A stretch of DNA of 64,000 bases from JAIBAC01 sp046331095 (GCA_046331095.1 JAXLRM010000006.1:1-64000), one strand, 5' to 3'. Counted from the first letter of the stretch, positions 1 to 8,947 are shown. A program made the numbers and translations. The notes: generated by a model from the sequence alone, not told the origin.

Positions 1-974
1 GGCGGGCTCGGGGGTTGCGGCACTTGTGCCGCGGCGGGTGCCTGCGCGGCCACGACGGGGATCTGCTGGGTGTCGTAGTACCCGCCTTGGCCGTCGGGGC
101 CTGCACCGGCGAGGCCCGGGGCCGCCGCACCCACGAGTGCGTAGTCCGGCTGCATGCCACGCTCGGCCTGCGCTTCCTGCAGTGTGCGCTCGATCTCGCC
201 CTCCGCGTCGGCGAGTTCGTCCATGCCGATCGGCCCGCTCGTGGCGCCGTGGAGGAACTGGCGCACGACCGGGTCGTCGGAGGTGAACAGCTCCTCGCTG
301 CTCCCGAACGCGGCGAGGCGCGACCGGAACAGGATCGCCATGTAGTCCGCGACGCGCGTCGTCGACTCGATGTTGTGGGTGATGACCACGAAGCTCGAGT
401 TCGTCTCGGCCTTGGTCTTGAGGATGAGCTCGTCGAGGTAGGCGACGCGCACGGGGTCGAGGCCCGAGTCGGGTTCGTCGAAGAGCACGATCTCGGGGTC
501 GAGCACGAGCGCGCGTGCGAGCCCGGCGCGCTTCTTCATCCCGCCGGAGATCTCGCCGGGGAACTTCTGGAGGTGGGCGACGAGGCCGACGAGGTCGGCC
601 TTCTCCATGACCGTGTCGTGGATGTCCTTCTCGGTGCGCTTGGTGTGCTCGCGCATGGGGAACGCGATGTTGTCGAACAGGTTCATCGACCCGAACAACG
701 CGCCGTCCTGGAAGAGCACGCCCATCTTCATGCGGACCTTGTACAGCTCGCGGTCGGAGAGCTGGACGAGGTCCTCGCCGTCGATCCAGATCGAGCCGGT
801 CTCGGGCTTGAGAAGTCCGATGATGTTCTTGAGCAGGACCGACTTGCCCGTCCCCGAGGGGCCCATGATGTTGGTAACCGCGCCGCGGGGGATGTCGAAG
901 CTGATCCCCTCTAGCACCTGGTGGGACCCGAAGCGCTTGCTCACGTCCCGGATCTGGATTACTGCGTCGCTCAC
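1..974 (-). CDS. ABC transporter ATP-binding protein, Mce/Mla (MlaF/Mkl) type, partial
   Basis: Nucleotide-binding subunit of an ABC importer, most like the MlaF/Mkl ATPases that power Mce/Mla lipid transport. It begins V-S-D-A-V-I-Q-I. Walker A GPSGTGKS lies at about residues 38-45, the unusual signature ISGGMKKRAGLARAL follows, and Walker B is IVLFDEPDSGLDP. The GGMKKRAGLARAL signature is typical of the MlaF branch, which is why I prefer it over a generic importer. After the ATPase domain comes an Ala/Pro/Gln-rich tail that runs off the left edge, so the C-terminus is missing. An in-frame GTG at 977 is an alternative start. No permease or MCE partner is visible in the window. Confidence 0.85.
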   Translation of the reverse strand, partial: MSDAVIQIRDVSKRFGSHQVLEGISFDIPRGAVTNIMGPSGTGKSVLLKNIIGLLKPETGSIWIDGEDLVQLSDRELYKVRMKMGVLFQDGALFGSMNLFDNIAFPMREHTKRTEKDIHDTVMEKADLVGLVAHLQKFPGEISGGMKKRAGLARALVLDPEIVLFDEPDSGLDPVRVAYLDELILKTKAETNSSFVVITHNIESTTRVADYMAILFRSRLAAFGSSEELFTSDDPVVRQFLHGATSGPIGMDELADAEGEIERTLQEAQAERGMQPDYALVGAAAPGLAGAGPDGQGGYYDTQQIPVVAAQAPAAAQVPQPPSP

Positions 975-1113
975 CACACCCCCATGTGTCCCCGTGACGA
1001 CCTGGACCGACCGCTGCGGCGGATACGTCGCCAAGGATACGTGTGAGCGCCTTCGGCGTCCCGGTCGGGGGTTCCTCCCCGGCCCCACCGAGTGGCGTCG
1101 GGGCAAGGGTGCG

Positions 1114-2154
1114 CTAGCGGAACTTCTTGCGGTTCGCCTGGACGCCTGCGACGTAGCGCTCGCTCTCCTTCAGCAGGCCGCGCTTCTTCACCGAGCCCGG
1201 GCCCTGGTAGTAGGAGGCGATCGCGAGGCGCTCGTCCTGGTTCATCTGGCCGAAGAGCCACTTCAGGTACGCGCTGCCGCCTTGGACGTTGTCGTTGTAG
1301 TCGTTCGAGTCGATGCGTCGTCGCACGAGGTTGTCGCCGACCCACTTGGCGGTGCCGGGCATGAGCTGCATGACCCCGACGGCGCCGGTGCTGGAGACGA
1401 CCTCCTGGCGCCAGCCCGATTCCTGCCAGGCGATGCCCTTGACGAGGTCGGCGGGGAGGCCGTAGCGGCGCGCGTTCGCCTCGAGGGCGGATCCCACCTG
1501 CGCCTTGTTCGGGTGGCGGCCACCGCCGGGGGGCACCGCCTTGGTTCCCGGCGCCGGTGTCTGCGGGCGTGCCACGGGCTTGCCCACGGCGCCCTTGTTC
1601 GGTATCTGCAGTGTCCGGCCGTCGCGGATCATGTACGACGGCGGTGCGAGGCCGTTCGTGGCGATGATCGCGGCCGCGCTCACCCCGGCCCGCTTCGCGA
1701 GGCCGATCACGGTGTCCCCGCGGCGGACCCGGTAGCTGGTGCCTGCCACCGGGCCGCCACGGGTCTCCTGGGCCGCCGACGGGCCCGGGCCACCCGATCT
1801 CGTGGTGCCCGCCTTCCGGGCCCCTGTCGTCGATTGCTTGGTCGCCGGCTTCGGTGACGGTTTCGGCGCCGTGGCGCGGGGGATGACGAGCCGCATCCCG
1901 ATCGAGAGCCGGTAGGGCGACTGCAGCGAGTTCGCCGCCGCGATCGACGACGTCGCCACGCCGGTACGGGCGGCGATGGCCGAGAGCGTGTCGCCCTTGA
2001 CGACCGTGTAGGTGGTGGTGGCCTTCGACGGCGAGCTCGCCGGTGGGGGCGAGCCTGCGCTTGCGGGGTCTGCGAGTCCGATCGCGGTGACCGCAGCTAC
2101 GACCACGGCAGCGGCGCCGTGGGCGACGCTGCGTCTGGTGCTTTGTCTGCGCAC
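1114..2154 (-). CDS. Secreted LysM lytic transglycosylase
   Basis: Predicted exported peptidoglycan hydrolase of 346 aa. The N-terminus (residues 1-35) is a signal peptide: arginines, a hydrophobic AAAVVVAAVTAIGLA stretch and a cleavage site near PASAG. Two LysM domains follow (about 47-90, with VVKGDTLSAIAARTG, and 130-175, with VRRGDTVIGLAKRAG), joined by basic/proline linkers. A C-terminal SLT domain (about 215-346) carries the catalytic Glu in IAWQESGW and the motif GAVGVMQLMP. I chose the GTG at 2154 because AAGGA lies 9 nt upstream and the signal peptide begins directly after it; longer readings of the frame run into the neighbouring gene's antisense. It should cleave glycan strands in the cell wall. 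Confidence 0.9.
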   Translation of the reverse strand: MRRQSTRRSVAHGAAAVVVAAVTAIGLADPASAGSPPPASSPSKATTTYTVVKGDTLSAIAARTGVATSSIAAANSLQSPYRLSIGMRLVIPRATAPKPSPKPATKQSTTGARKAGTTRSGGPGPSAAQETRGGPVAGTSYRVRRGDTVIGLAKRAGVSAAAIIATNGLAPPSYMIRDGRTLQIPNKGAVGKPVARPQTPAPGTKAVPPGGGRHPNKAQVGSALEANARRYGLPADLVKGIAWQESGWRQEVVSSTGAVGVMQLMPGTAKWVGDNLVRRRIDSNDYNDNVQGGSAYLKWLFGQMNQDERLAIASYYQGPGSVKKRGLLKESERYVAGVQANRKKFR

Positions 2155-2178
2155 TGGGGGGTCCTTCGAGAGGCCCCA

Positions 2179-2197
2179 CCGGATCGTCGGGATCCGG
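2179..2197 (-). promoter_or_regulatory. Leader hairpin upstream of the LysM transglycosylase
   Basis: A perfect 7-bp stem, CCGGATC with GATCCGG, closes a 5-nt loop about 25 nt upstream of the transglycosylase start and just before its ribosome binding site. It lies inside a predicted leader of about 125 nt. Cell-wall hydrolase genes of actinobacteria often have regulatory leaders (for example c-di-AMP riboswitches), but I could not match a known riboswitch consensus here. Confidence 0.3.
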
Positions 2198-2285
2198 TCC
2201 GCCCGAGCCGAGTGTCGCTCTGATGGTCGACGCGTCGGGCCCACCGGTTGAGCGATGGTCGGCACCGACGCGGATCTGGCCGGGC

Positions 2286-2314
2286 ATTCTCGCCGTCGGC
2301 GGGGGCGGATGCAA
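2286..2314 (-). promoter_or_regulatory. Candidate sigma-70-type promoter for the LysM transglycosylase
   Basis: Reading the minus strand, a -35-like TTGCAT (2309-2314) and a -10-like GAGAAT (2286-2291) are separated by exactly 17 bp. Transcription would begin near 2280 and leave a leader of about 125 nt before the GTG at 2154. The call rests only on hexamer match and spacing. The promoter lies at the 3' end of the upstream kinase-like gene, so the transglycosylase could be expressed separately from the helY operon. Confidence 0.4.
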
Positions 2315-2323
2315 GGGGGAGTT

Positions 2324-3148
2324 TCAGATCGCGACGCGCAGCCGTCCCGGGCGCACCGAGATCGTCGCGGGACAGCGGCCCACGTCGACGCCGTCGCCGA
2401 AGAGCCGTCCCGAACTCGTGATCGACAGCTTCGCGGGCCGCAGCTCACGCACACGCGGGTGGGGCAGATGCGTGCCGGTGCGCAGGCGCGGCAGCATCTG
2501 CCAGACGTCGGTGGCGCGGCCCTCGAAGACGAGGACCTCGAGGCGGCCGTCGCCGGGATGGGCTCGTGGCGCCACGTCGAGGTCGCCGAGGAACTGGCCG
2601 TTGGCGACGAGCATCCCCGACGCGACGTACTCGCGCACGACGTCGCCCATCTCGATGTCGAGCGGGTCGCGCCACGGGTGGAGCGCCGCGAGGCGCAGCC
2701 CGAGCGACCAACGCGAAGCCGATCCGGCGATGAACCCGGCGGCGCGGCCGAATCCGAACCAGATCGCGTTGACCACCTCTGTTGGTTCGCCGCGCCGCGG
2801 TTCGACCCGGATCGTGTCCAGGGAGGCAGTCTGACCTGCACGAATGGTCGCCGCGCACCGTGGTGCATCGGACTGGAGCCCGTAGGACCGCGCGATCGAC
2901 GCGGGCCCACCGCCGAACGCGACGACGTAGGCGCCGTCGCCGTGGACCTCGCTGAGGCCGGCGGCCACCGCACGCCAGGACGTGTCACCGCCGCAGCAGA
3001 CGAAGAAGCGGACCCCGTCGCTCGCGGCGGCGTTGACGGCCGCCGCGAGTGCCCAGCCGTCGGATGTGCGGCACACGTCCGCCGGGTCGGGGGGCAGCTC
3101 GGCCGCGAGCGCGGCCCACGCGTGGCGTCCGGCACCGTCGACGAGCAC
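2324..3148 (-). CDS. Degenerate diacylglycerol-kinase-like protein
   Basis: A protein of about 274 aa with the layout of the DAGK/YegS lipid kinase catalytic domain, but with altered signature residues. The usual GGDGT nucleotide loop reads GGDTS (in FVCCGGDTSWRAVAAGL), and the usual PLGTGNDFAR reads AFGGGPASIAR. The C-terminal all-beta part (LEVLVFEGRATDVWQMLPRL, then PAKLSI) resembles the lipid-binding half of the family. The GTG at 3148 has GGAGG 11 nt upstream and starts 45 nt after the helY stop, consistent with one operon. Either it is a divergent kinase or it has lost activity; the fold is more certain than the function. Confidence 0.6.
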   Translation of the reverse strand: MLVDGAGRHAWAALAAELPPDPADVCRTSDGWALAAAVNAAASDGVRFFVCCGGDTSWRAVAAGLSEVHGDGAYVVAFGGGPASIARSYGLQSDAPRCAATIRAGQTASLDTIRVEPRRGEPTEVVNAIWFGFGRAAGFIAGSASRWSLGLRLAALHPWRDPLDIEMGDVVREYVASGMLVANGQFLGDLDVAPRAHPGDGRLEVLVFEGRATDVWQMLPRLRTGTHLPHPRVRELRPAKLSITSSGRLFGDGVDVGRCPATISVRPGRLRVAI

Positions 3149-3192
3149 GAGCGGGGGGCCCTCCGGACGTCCCCACCGCCGCGAGGTTGGGC

Positions 3193-5766
3193 TCAAACGA
3201 GGACCCCGGTGACGCTGACGACCCCGCGCCACAACGACTCGGCGGTGCGGGCTGCGGTGGCCGCGAGAGCGGGGTCTGTGCCGATCTCGTCGAACGCGTG
3301 CGCGATCTGGCGTGACAGGTCGACGAGCTGTTTGACGTTGCGTACGAAGTCGCCGCCACCGAGCTCGTCGACGAGGACGTCGTCGAGGTCGCGTCCGGCG
3401 GCCCAGTCGTAGGCCTGCCCGCAGAAGCCGTCGTCGAGCTCGCGGGTCACCTCGAGGCCGGCGTCCTCCTCCGCCCGTCTCAGCGCGGCCGCGACCTCGA
3501 GCGTGACGGCGACGCCCTCGCGGACCCGCTCGACCGCCGGGAGCGCCGCGGCGGCACCCTCGATGCGGGCCTCGAAGGTGAACACCGACGCGACCGCCGC
3601 CAGCTCCGGCGGTGACAGCCCCGCGAGGACACCTGCGCCGATCGCCTCGGCGACCACGAGGTCGCACTCGGTGTAGATGCGTGCGAGCAGCTCCCCGGTG
3701 GGCGTCAGGTCCCAGCCGTCGAGGTAGCCGAGCTCCTCGAGGAAGTCGCACACCGCGTCGAAGCGGCGCCCGAGGCTCTCGGTGCGGCGCTGGGCGCGCC
3801 GTTCGAGGCGTTCCGCCTCCACCTCGTCGCCGCGTGCGCGCCGCGCCCAGCGCAGGTGCGCCTCGGCGTCGGGGCACGACCCCACGGGGTGCGAGCGGGC
3901 CTCGCTGGCGCTGTGGGAGCGCGCGGTCTCCGCGGCGGGCCGGAACCGCTCGAGCGAATCACCCACCTGGCGCCGGAACTCGCGGTCACCGAGGTCGCGC
4001 CGCTGCGGGAGCGGCATAGTGCCGAGGCGGCGGCCGAGGTCGCGCAACGCCATCGTCCGCAGCTTCGTGTCGGCGCCGATCACACGCGCACGCGCGGGCG
4101 ACGTGTGCACCACGACCACGGGACGGCCGCCGGGGCCGAAGACCGTGCCGACATGCGGCCGCGGGCCTCCGCCCGAGCTGCTGCCGGCGACCCCTTCGCT
4201 CAGGTCGAGGTACTCGGCGATGTCGCCGCGTTCGCACTCGGCCTGGGCCCAGTAGTTCTCCGCCGCGCGGCGGCGTCGCGCGGCCCCGGCTTCGAGGCGG
4301 ACGACGCTCTTGTCGGCGCGGAACTGCGCGAACGAGCTGTTCACGATGCGGTGCGCGCTGTCGCGGTCGAAACGGGCGACGAGGTTGGCGGCCATGTTGT
4401 AGGTCGGCCGGAACGACGACTCGAGCTCGTAGGTGCGTGTCGACGCGAGCATCGCGACGGACTCGGCGTTCACGTAGGGCGACCACAGCACGACCGCGTT
4501 ACCGCGGGCGTCGATGCCGCGCCGGCCTGCGCGGCCGGTGAGCTGGGTGTACTGGCCCGCGGTGAGCGGCTCGTGGCGCTCGCCACCGAACTTGGTGAGC
4601 TTCTCGATCACGACCGTGCGCGCCGGCATGTTGACCCCGAGCGAGAGGGTCTCGGTGGCGAAGACGACCTTGACGAGGCCCTGCTGGAAGAGCGCCTCGA
4701 CCGTCTCGCGGAACGCCGGGACCATCCCGGCGTGGTGCGCGGCGATGCCGGCCACGGCGGCGTCGACGAAACGGTCGTAGCCGAGGGCGTCGAGGTCGCC
4801 GTCGTCGAGCACGCCGAGGTGGGACGTGACGACCTCGTGGATGCGGCGACGCTCGTCGCGGGTCGTGAGGCGCATCCCCTCGTTCACGAGCTGGGTCACC
4901 GCGGCGTCGCAGCCGCGGCGGCTGAACACGAAGTAGATCGCCGGCAGCATCGCGGCCACGTCGAGGGACTCGACGACCTCCCACCGCCGCGGGATGCGCA
5001 ACCGCGCGCGCTTGCCCCGCGGGCTCGGCGGCAGCTCGAGCCGCGCGATCGCGGGGTTGAGCTTGGGCGCGTCGTCGTCGGCGCCGTCGTCGCCTTCGTC
5101 GGCGAAGAGGCCGAGCATGCGCACCTCGTCGCGAATTCCGACGCAGTAGAGCTGGTCGAGCGGGACGGGCCGGCGCTCCTCGATGACGACCTCGGTGTCG
5201 CCGCGGAGGGTCTCGACCCAACCGGCGAACTCCTCGGCGTTGGACACCGTCGCCGAGAGGCACACGAGCGCGACCTGGGGCGGCAGGTGGATGATGACCT
5301 CTTCCCAGACGCCGCCGCGGTAGCGGTCCTGGAGGTAGTGGACCTCGTCGAGGACGACCGCGCCGACGTCGTCGACCGCCGCTGGGTCGGCGTAGAGCAT
5401 GTTGCGCAGCACCTCGGTGGTCATCACGACGATCGGCGCGTGCGGCCGGATCGAGTGGTCGCCGGTGAGCAGGCCGACGTCGGCGGCGCCGTGGAGCGCG
5501 GAGAAGTCGGCGAACTTCTGGTTCGAGAGCGCCTTGAGCGGTGTCGTGTAGAACGCCCGCAGGCCCATCGAGCGGCACAGCTCGACGCCGAACTCGGCGA
5601 TCAGGGTCTTGCCGGCGCCTGTCGGTGCCGCGACCACGACCGAGCGTCCCGACGCCAGCGCGTGCATCGAACGCCGCTGGAAGTCGTCGATGCCGAAGCC
5701 AACGCGGGCCTCGAAGGCGTTGAGCTGTGCGCGCGGGTCCGTCGAGGCGCCCAGGCTCGTCTTCAC
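3193..5766 (-). CDS. helY: HelY-type superfamily 2 RNA/DNA helicase
   Basis: Ski2/Mtr4-like DExH helicase of 857 aa, close to the length I recall for mycobacterial HelY. Helicase motifs are clear: Walker A APTGAGKT, DEVH in VVLDEVHYLQD, SAT in VCLSATVSN, and the motif VI region QLTGRAGRRGID. A long C-terminal helical region follows. The GTG start at 5766 overlaps the TGA of the upstream gene (GTGA), implying translational coupling; longer readings upstream are antisense-like sequence. Location downstream of tatC matches the M. tuberculosis order tatA-tatC-helY. Its likely role is ATP-driven unwinding of structured RNA or DNA. Confidence 0.9.
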   Translation of the reverse strand: MKTSLGASTDPRAQLNAFEARVGFGIDDFQRRSMHALASGRSVVVAAPTGAGKTLIAEFGVELCRSMGLRAFYTTPLKALSNQKFADFSALHGAADVGLLTGDHSIRPHAPIVVMTTEVLRNMLYADPAAVDDVGAVVLDEVHYLQDRYRGGVWEEVIIHLPPQVALVCLSATVSNAEEFAGWVETLRGDTEVVIEERRPVPLDQLYCVGIRDEVRMLGLFADEGDDGADDDAPKLNPAIARLELPPSPRGKRARLRIPRRWEVVESLDVAAMLPAIYFVFSRRGCDAAVTQLVNEGMRLTTRDERRRIHEVVTSHLGVLDDGDLDALGYDRFVDAAVAGIAAHHAGMVPAFRETVEALFQQGLVKVVFATETLSLGVNMPARTVVIEKLTKFGGERHEPLTAGQYTQLTGRAGRRGIDARGNAVVLWSPYVNAESVAMLASTRTYELESSFRPTYNMAANLVARFDRDSAHRIVNSSFAQFRADKSVVRLEAGAARRRRAAENYWAQAECERGDIAEYLDLSEGVAGSSSGGGPRPHVGTVFGPGGRPVVVVHTSPARARVIGADTKLRTMALRDLGRRLGTMPLPQRRDLGDREFRRQVGDSLERFRPAAETARSHSASEARSHPVGSCPDAEAHLRWARRARGDEVEAERLERRAQRRTESLGRRFDAVCDFLEELGYLDGWDLTPTGELLARIYTECDLVVAEAIGAGVLAGLSPPELAAVASVFTFEARIEGAAAALPAVERVREGVAVTLEVAAALRRAEEDAGLEVTRELDDGFCGQAYDWAAGRDLDDVLVDELGGGDFVRNVKQLVDLSRQIAHAFDEIGTDPALAATAARTAESLWRGVVSVTGVLV

Positions 5767-7067
5767 GGCCCGCCCGGCGGTACCGCCCCCGGGACGGCGC
5801 CTCCGGGCACGGCGCCTCCGGGCACGGCGCCTCCGGGCACGGCGCCCGGGCCGGTCGTCGCGGGTCCGATCAGGGTCGGGTCGAAGCCGGACTCCGTCGA
5901 CGGCGAGAGCTGCACCGAGACGGCGGCGAACCCGGTCGTCGCGGTCCGGCGCAGCTCGTCGGAGAGGAGGCGCAGCTTCTTGGCGTCGTCGAGGAGGTCG
6001 GTGCTCTGGTCGCGGTCGGTCGCCGTCGACGCGAACGAGCGTGTCGACTCCTGCAGGAGCCAGAGCGAGTTGACGAGCGCGACGTCCTCGATGCCGCCCT
6101 TGTCGGGCCGTGGCGTGGCGGCGAGCGCCGCGTACGCGGTCCGTGTCGCCTGGAACCACTCCGTCGCCGAGAGCTGCAGGCCGTTGAAGTCCTGGGTGGT
6201 CTCGGTCGCGCGCACGACTTCGCCCATCGGCGCGATCGACGCGTCGAGCGCGCTCAAAGCGCCGCCGGCGGCGCTGCCGTAATCGGCGACCTGCTGGGTG
6301 TCGAGCACGACGTCGATGCTGCCGTCCGCGTCGACGGTCACCGGGTCTCCCCCGCTGGGCGGGGGCGGCAGCGCGGGGACCAGGCCGAGTAGTGGTGGGC
6401 CCTCGACGGCGCCCGGTGGCGCCGGCCACTGCACGAAGTCGCTCGCTTGCTCGAGGAAGTCCTTCGAGTTCGCGACGGCGTCGAGGTCGCGTCGGGCCGC
6501 CGAGCGCAGGGCATCGGACGCGGCCGCGAGGCGCGCCGCCTTCATCGCCATCTGGACCTGCATCTCCTGGGGCTCGGAGGACTCGGCGAGGGTGAGCACC
6601 GCGACGCCCTCACGCAGCACCTTCACCGACGTCTGCAGCACCCCCGCGGCGCCGGCCCACTGGCCCTGGGGGTTCTGGGCGGCGAGCGTGTCGGTGGTGG
6701 ACTGCAGCCGAGTGCCCAAGCCGTCGGCACGTGCGAACGCGGCGCTCAGGTCGTCGCCGGGTTGCGCCGCTGCCACGCTGTTGGCGGCATCGGCGAGCTC
6801 GGTCGACACGTTCTCGAGGTCCTTGACGCTCTCGGCGGTCGCCTTGGAGTAGGCGTCGAGGCCGGCGACGGGCTTGGGCTTGTTCCCGGCGACGAGCACC
6901 CACACGATCGCGACGACGAGGGTGACCACGAAGAGGGTGCCGATGACGAGGACCGCGTCGAGGCGGCGCCGGTGCGGGGACCGTTTCGCGACTGCGGCCT
7001 TGGGAGGTCGGGCCACGGGCTTGGGACGGTGCCGCTGGGTCTTCTTCGTCTTGCCCTTGAGTGCCAT
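5763..7067 (-). CDS. Membrane-anchored hypothetical protein with PGGAV repeats
   Basis: I do not recognise a family for this 434-aa protein. A very basic N-terminus (residues 1-35, rich in K/R/P) precedes a single hydrophobic segment at about 36-60 (VLVIGTLFVVTLVVAIVWVL), so it is probably a type II membrane protein with a large extracytoplasmic domain. That domain is Ala-rich and largely helical, with a proline-rich break near the middle. The C-terminus ends in tandem copies of a PGGAV-type pentapeptide encoded by a 15-bp DNA repeat. It lies 13 nt downstream of tatC, and its stop overlaps the helY start, so it is inserted inside an otherwise conserved tatC-helY operon. Confidence 0.7.
   Translation of the reverse strand: MALKGKTKKTQRHRPKPVARPPKAAVAKRSPHRRRLDAVLVIGTLFVVTLVVAIVWVLVAGNKPKPVAGLDAYSKATAESVKDLENVSTELADAANSVAAAQPGDDLSAAFARADGLGTRLQSTTDTLAAQNPQGQWAGAAGVLQTSVKVLREGVAVLTLAESSEPQEMQVQMAMKAARLAAASDALRSAARRDLDAVANSKDFLEQASDFVQWPAPPGAVEGPPLLGLVPALPPPPSGGDPVTVDADGSIDVVLDTQQVADYGSAAGGALSALDASIAPMGEVVRATETTQDFNGLQLSATEWFQATRTAYAALAATPRPDKGGIEDVALVNSLWLLQESTRSFASTATDRDQSTDLLDDAKKLRLLSDELRRTATTGFAAVSVQLSPSTESGFDPTLIGPATTGPGAVPGGAVPGGAVPGGAVPGAVPPGGP
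5796..5840. repeat. Three perfect 15-bp tandem repeats
   Basis: The unit GGCGCCTCCGGGCAC occurs three times in a row, with a partial fourth copy after it. On the minus strand it encodes repeated pentapeptides at the C-terminus of the anchored hypothetical protein. Because 15 bp is a whole number of codons, copy number can change without frameshift. Confidence 0.9.
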
Positions 7068-7080
7068 GTGGGTCAGCAGG

Positions 7081-7875
7081 TTAGCTGTGGTCTTCGGCTT
7101 CCTCGTCCGTGCGACGGCCGAAGAGCACCCAGCCCACGAGGATCGCCCCGAAGTAGAACACGATCATCGGCGTCGCCATCAGGGCGAGGCTGAACCAGTC
7201 CACCGACGGGGTGATCACTGCCGCGAAGATGACGATGCCGACGATCGCATAGCGCCACGAGCGCAGCAGCACCTTCCAGCTCACGAGGCCGGTCGCCTGC
7301 AGGAATATGAGGACGAGCGGGAACTCGAAGCTGAGCCCGAACGCGAGCATGTAGAAGGTGAAGAACGACAGGAAGTCGTTCGCGGACGGGAACACGCTCA
7401 CCGAGGAGCCCGCGAAGTTGAGGATGAACGCGTATGCAGCGGGCAGCGTGAGCCAGCCGAAGAACATGCCGAAGACGAAGAAGACGAAGATCAGCGGCAC
7501 GATCGGACGTGACCAGCGCTTCTCCTTCGGCGTCAGTCCGGGCGAGACGAAGCGCCACAGTTCGAACAGGAGCCCGGGCATCGCGATCGCGATCGCCATG
7601 TAGGCGCTGACCTTGAGCTTGAGCGCAACCGCGCACGCGGGTCCGAAGCACTGCAGTTCGGGCTGGCCGATCTGTTCGAGGAAGTCCTTGGTGATGAGCG
7701 ACAGGACCGTGTCGAAGACGGCGAAGGAGATGCCGAAGCCGATCGCGATGTAGACGAGGCAGCGCATGAGGCGGCGCCGGACCTCGTCGAGGTGCTGCAT
7801 CAGCGTCATCTCGCCGACGCGGCGGCGTTCCTTGTCCTCGGGGCTGCGGCGGAACCGGTCGAGTGCCTTGACCAT
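7081..7875 (-). CDS. tatC: Sec-independent protein translocase TatC
   Basis: Core membrane receptor of the twin-arginine export pathway (264 aa, the usual length). The family hallmarks are present: the N-terminal MTLMQHLDEVRRRL segment, the LLFELWRFVSPGLTPKEKRW loop after the second helix, six predicted membrane segments, and FGLSFEFPLVLIFL in the fourth helix. A basic extension (residues 1-22) precedes the domain. It starts 3 nt after the tatA stop, so the two form an operon, and it should pair with the TatA/B protein upstream. Confidence 0.96.
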   Translation of the reverse strand: MVKALDRFRRSPEDKERRRVGEMTLMQHLDEVRRRLMRCLVYIAIGFGISFAVFDTVLSLITKDFLEQIGQPELQCFGPACAVALKLKVSAYMAIAIAMPGLLFELWRFVSPGLTPKEKRWSRPIVPLIFVFFVFGMFFGWLTLPAAYAFILNFAGSSVSVFPSANDFLSFFTFYMLAFGLSFEFPLVLIFLQATGLVSWKVLLRSWRYAIVGIVIFAAVITPSVDWFSLALMATPMIVFYFGAILVGWVLFGRRTDEEAEDHS

Positions 7876-7878
7876 GGC

Positions 7879-8421
7879 TCAGGCCGGGTCCCCGCCACCT
7901 GGCAGGCGGCGTGTGACCGCCTCTCCGGCGCCCTTGGCGTCGCCGTTGCCCGTGCCGCTCGGGTCGGCTTCGGGGACAGGGACCCCGGGCAGGCGCCGGG
8001 TCGGCCCCTTCGGTGTCGCCACTTCGTCGTCGGTGGGCGCGCCGGAACCCTCCCCCTGGAACACGCGCATCATCGGGTGGGTGTCGTCGCCGTCCGCGTC
8101 GGAACCCGTCGCCGCGGGGATGCCGCCGGGCAGCGGCGGCGCCGTCGGGCGCGTCTGCGGCAGGTTCGACGGAGTCTCGGTGAACACCGAGGTGATGTTC
8201 GTGGCTTCTTTGAGGTCGCGCCGGACCGAGTTGACGCTCTCGGCGACGCCGTCGATGTCGATGACGTCACGCAGCTCGGCCTTGACCGACTCGCTGTGGC
8301 TGCGCAGCTCGCGCACGAAGCCGCCGACCTTGCGGCCGACTTCGGGCAGGCGCTTGGGGCCGAGCACCACGAGTGCAACGACGAGGATGGCGACAATCTC
8401 GGCGACGCCGAGGTTCGGCAT
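7879..8421 (-). CDS. tatA: Sec-independent translocase subunit TatA/TatB
   Basis: Twin-arginine translocase single-span subunit, 180 aa. One N-terminal membrane helix (AEIVAILVVALVVLGP) is followed by the hinge GPKRLPEVGRKVGGF and an amphipathic helix, the canonical TatA/B layout. Residue 8 is Glu, a TatB-like feature, and the protein is longer than a typical TatA, with a low-complexity Pro/Gly/Asp tail. No second tatA/B gene is visible here, so whether this acts as TatA, TatB or both cannot be decided from sequence alone. It is followed at 3 nt by tatC. Confidence 0.9.
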   Translation of the reverse strand: MPNLGVAEIVAILVVALVVLGPKRLPEVGRKVGGFVRELRSHSESVKAELRDVIDIDGVAESVNSVRRDLKEATNITSVFTETPSNLPQTRPTAPPLPGGIPAATGSDADGDDTHPMMRVFQGEGSGAPTDDEVATPKGPTRRLPGVPVPEADPSGTGNGDAKGAGEAVTRRLPGGGDPA

Positions 8422-8522
8422 GGCCCGGCCTCGGATTCGGGGGACGTAGTCGGCCTGTGGGCCGCGCGGGCATGGAAGAGCTTACCGATGCGAGGCCCCG
8501 ACTCCTCCCCCGCCTCCGGTTG

Positions 8523-8837
8523 TCAGGCGAGGATCTTCTCCATCCAGTCCTCGCCCTGGAGTTGGAGATGGAAGTCGAGGAGGTCGTCGTAGTTGATCGC
8601 GGGGCCCGACACGGCCTCGTAGAGCTCCGCGGGGACGTGCCAGATCTTGAGCTCGACTCCCCCGGCGACGAGGAGTTGCACGATGCGGTCCTCGGCGGGT
8701 TTGGCGACGCACACGCCGCACGACGGGCACGTGAACGCGTACGACCCGGCCCGGTCCTCGGCGCAGATGCGCACCTGCATCGACTCCCGCGGCAGGACGA
8801 CGTCTCCACAGTCGGGGCAGGTGGCCCTGATGTTCAT
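8523..8837 (-). CDS. Small zinc-ribbon protein
   Basis: A 104-aa protein of unknown function with an N-terminal zinc ribbon: CPDC near residue 6 and CPSC near residue 35, four Cys spaced to bind one Zn. The rest is a short alpha/beta region ending in DFHLQLQGEDWMEKILA. I chose the ATG at 8837 because GGAGGG sits about 10 nt upstream and the ribbon starts right after it. It stands alone between tatA and the repeat-bearing intergenic region. Such ribbons often bind nucleic acid or protein, but nothing here narrows that down. Confidence 0.75.
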   Translation of the reverse strand: MNIRATCPDCGDVVLPRESMQVRICAEDRAGSYAFTCPSCGVCVAKPAEDRIVQLLVAGGVELKIWHVPAELYEAVSGPAINYDDLLDFHLQLQGEDWMEKILA

Positions 8838-8947
8838 CGCCGGTGACCCTCCATCCGAAGCCTCTGCCCTTCCGTTCGGCGCTCCCGCCCCCCCACTTGA
8901 GCCCGTCCTCGTCCCGTCCTCGTCGTGCGTCCGCCGCGGCCCCTCCC

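Noticed and set aside
2155..2285. c-di-AMP (ydaO) riboswitch before the LysM transglycosylase
   Set aside because: The location and gene type fit, but I could not place the conserved motifs; only a simple hairpin is supported.
3856..6282. Plus-strand open frame of 808 codons opposite helY
   Set aside because: Composition is typical of an antisense shadow and the minus strand shows complete helicase motifs.
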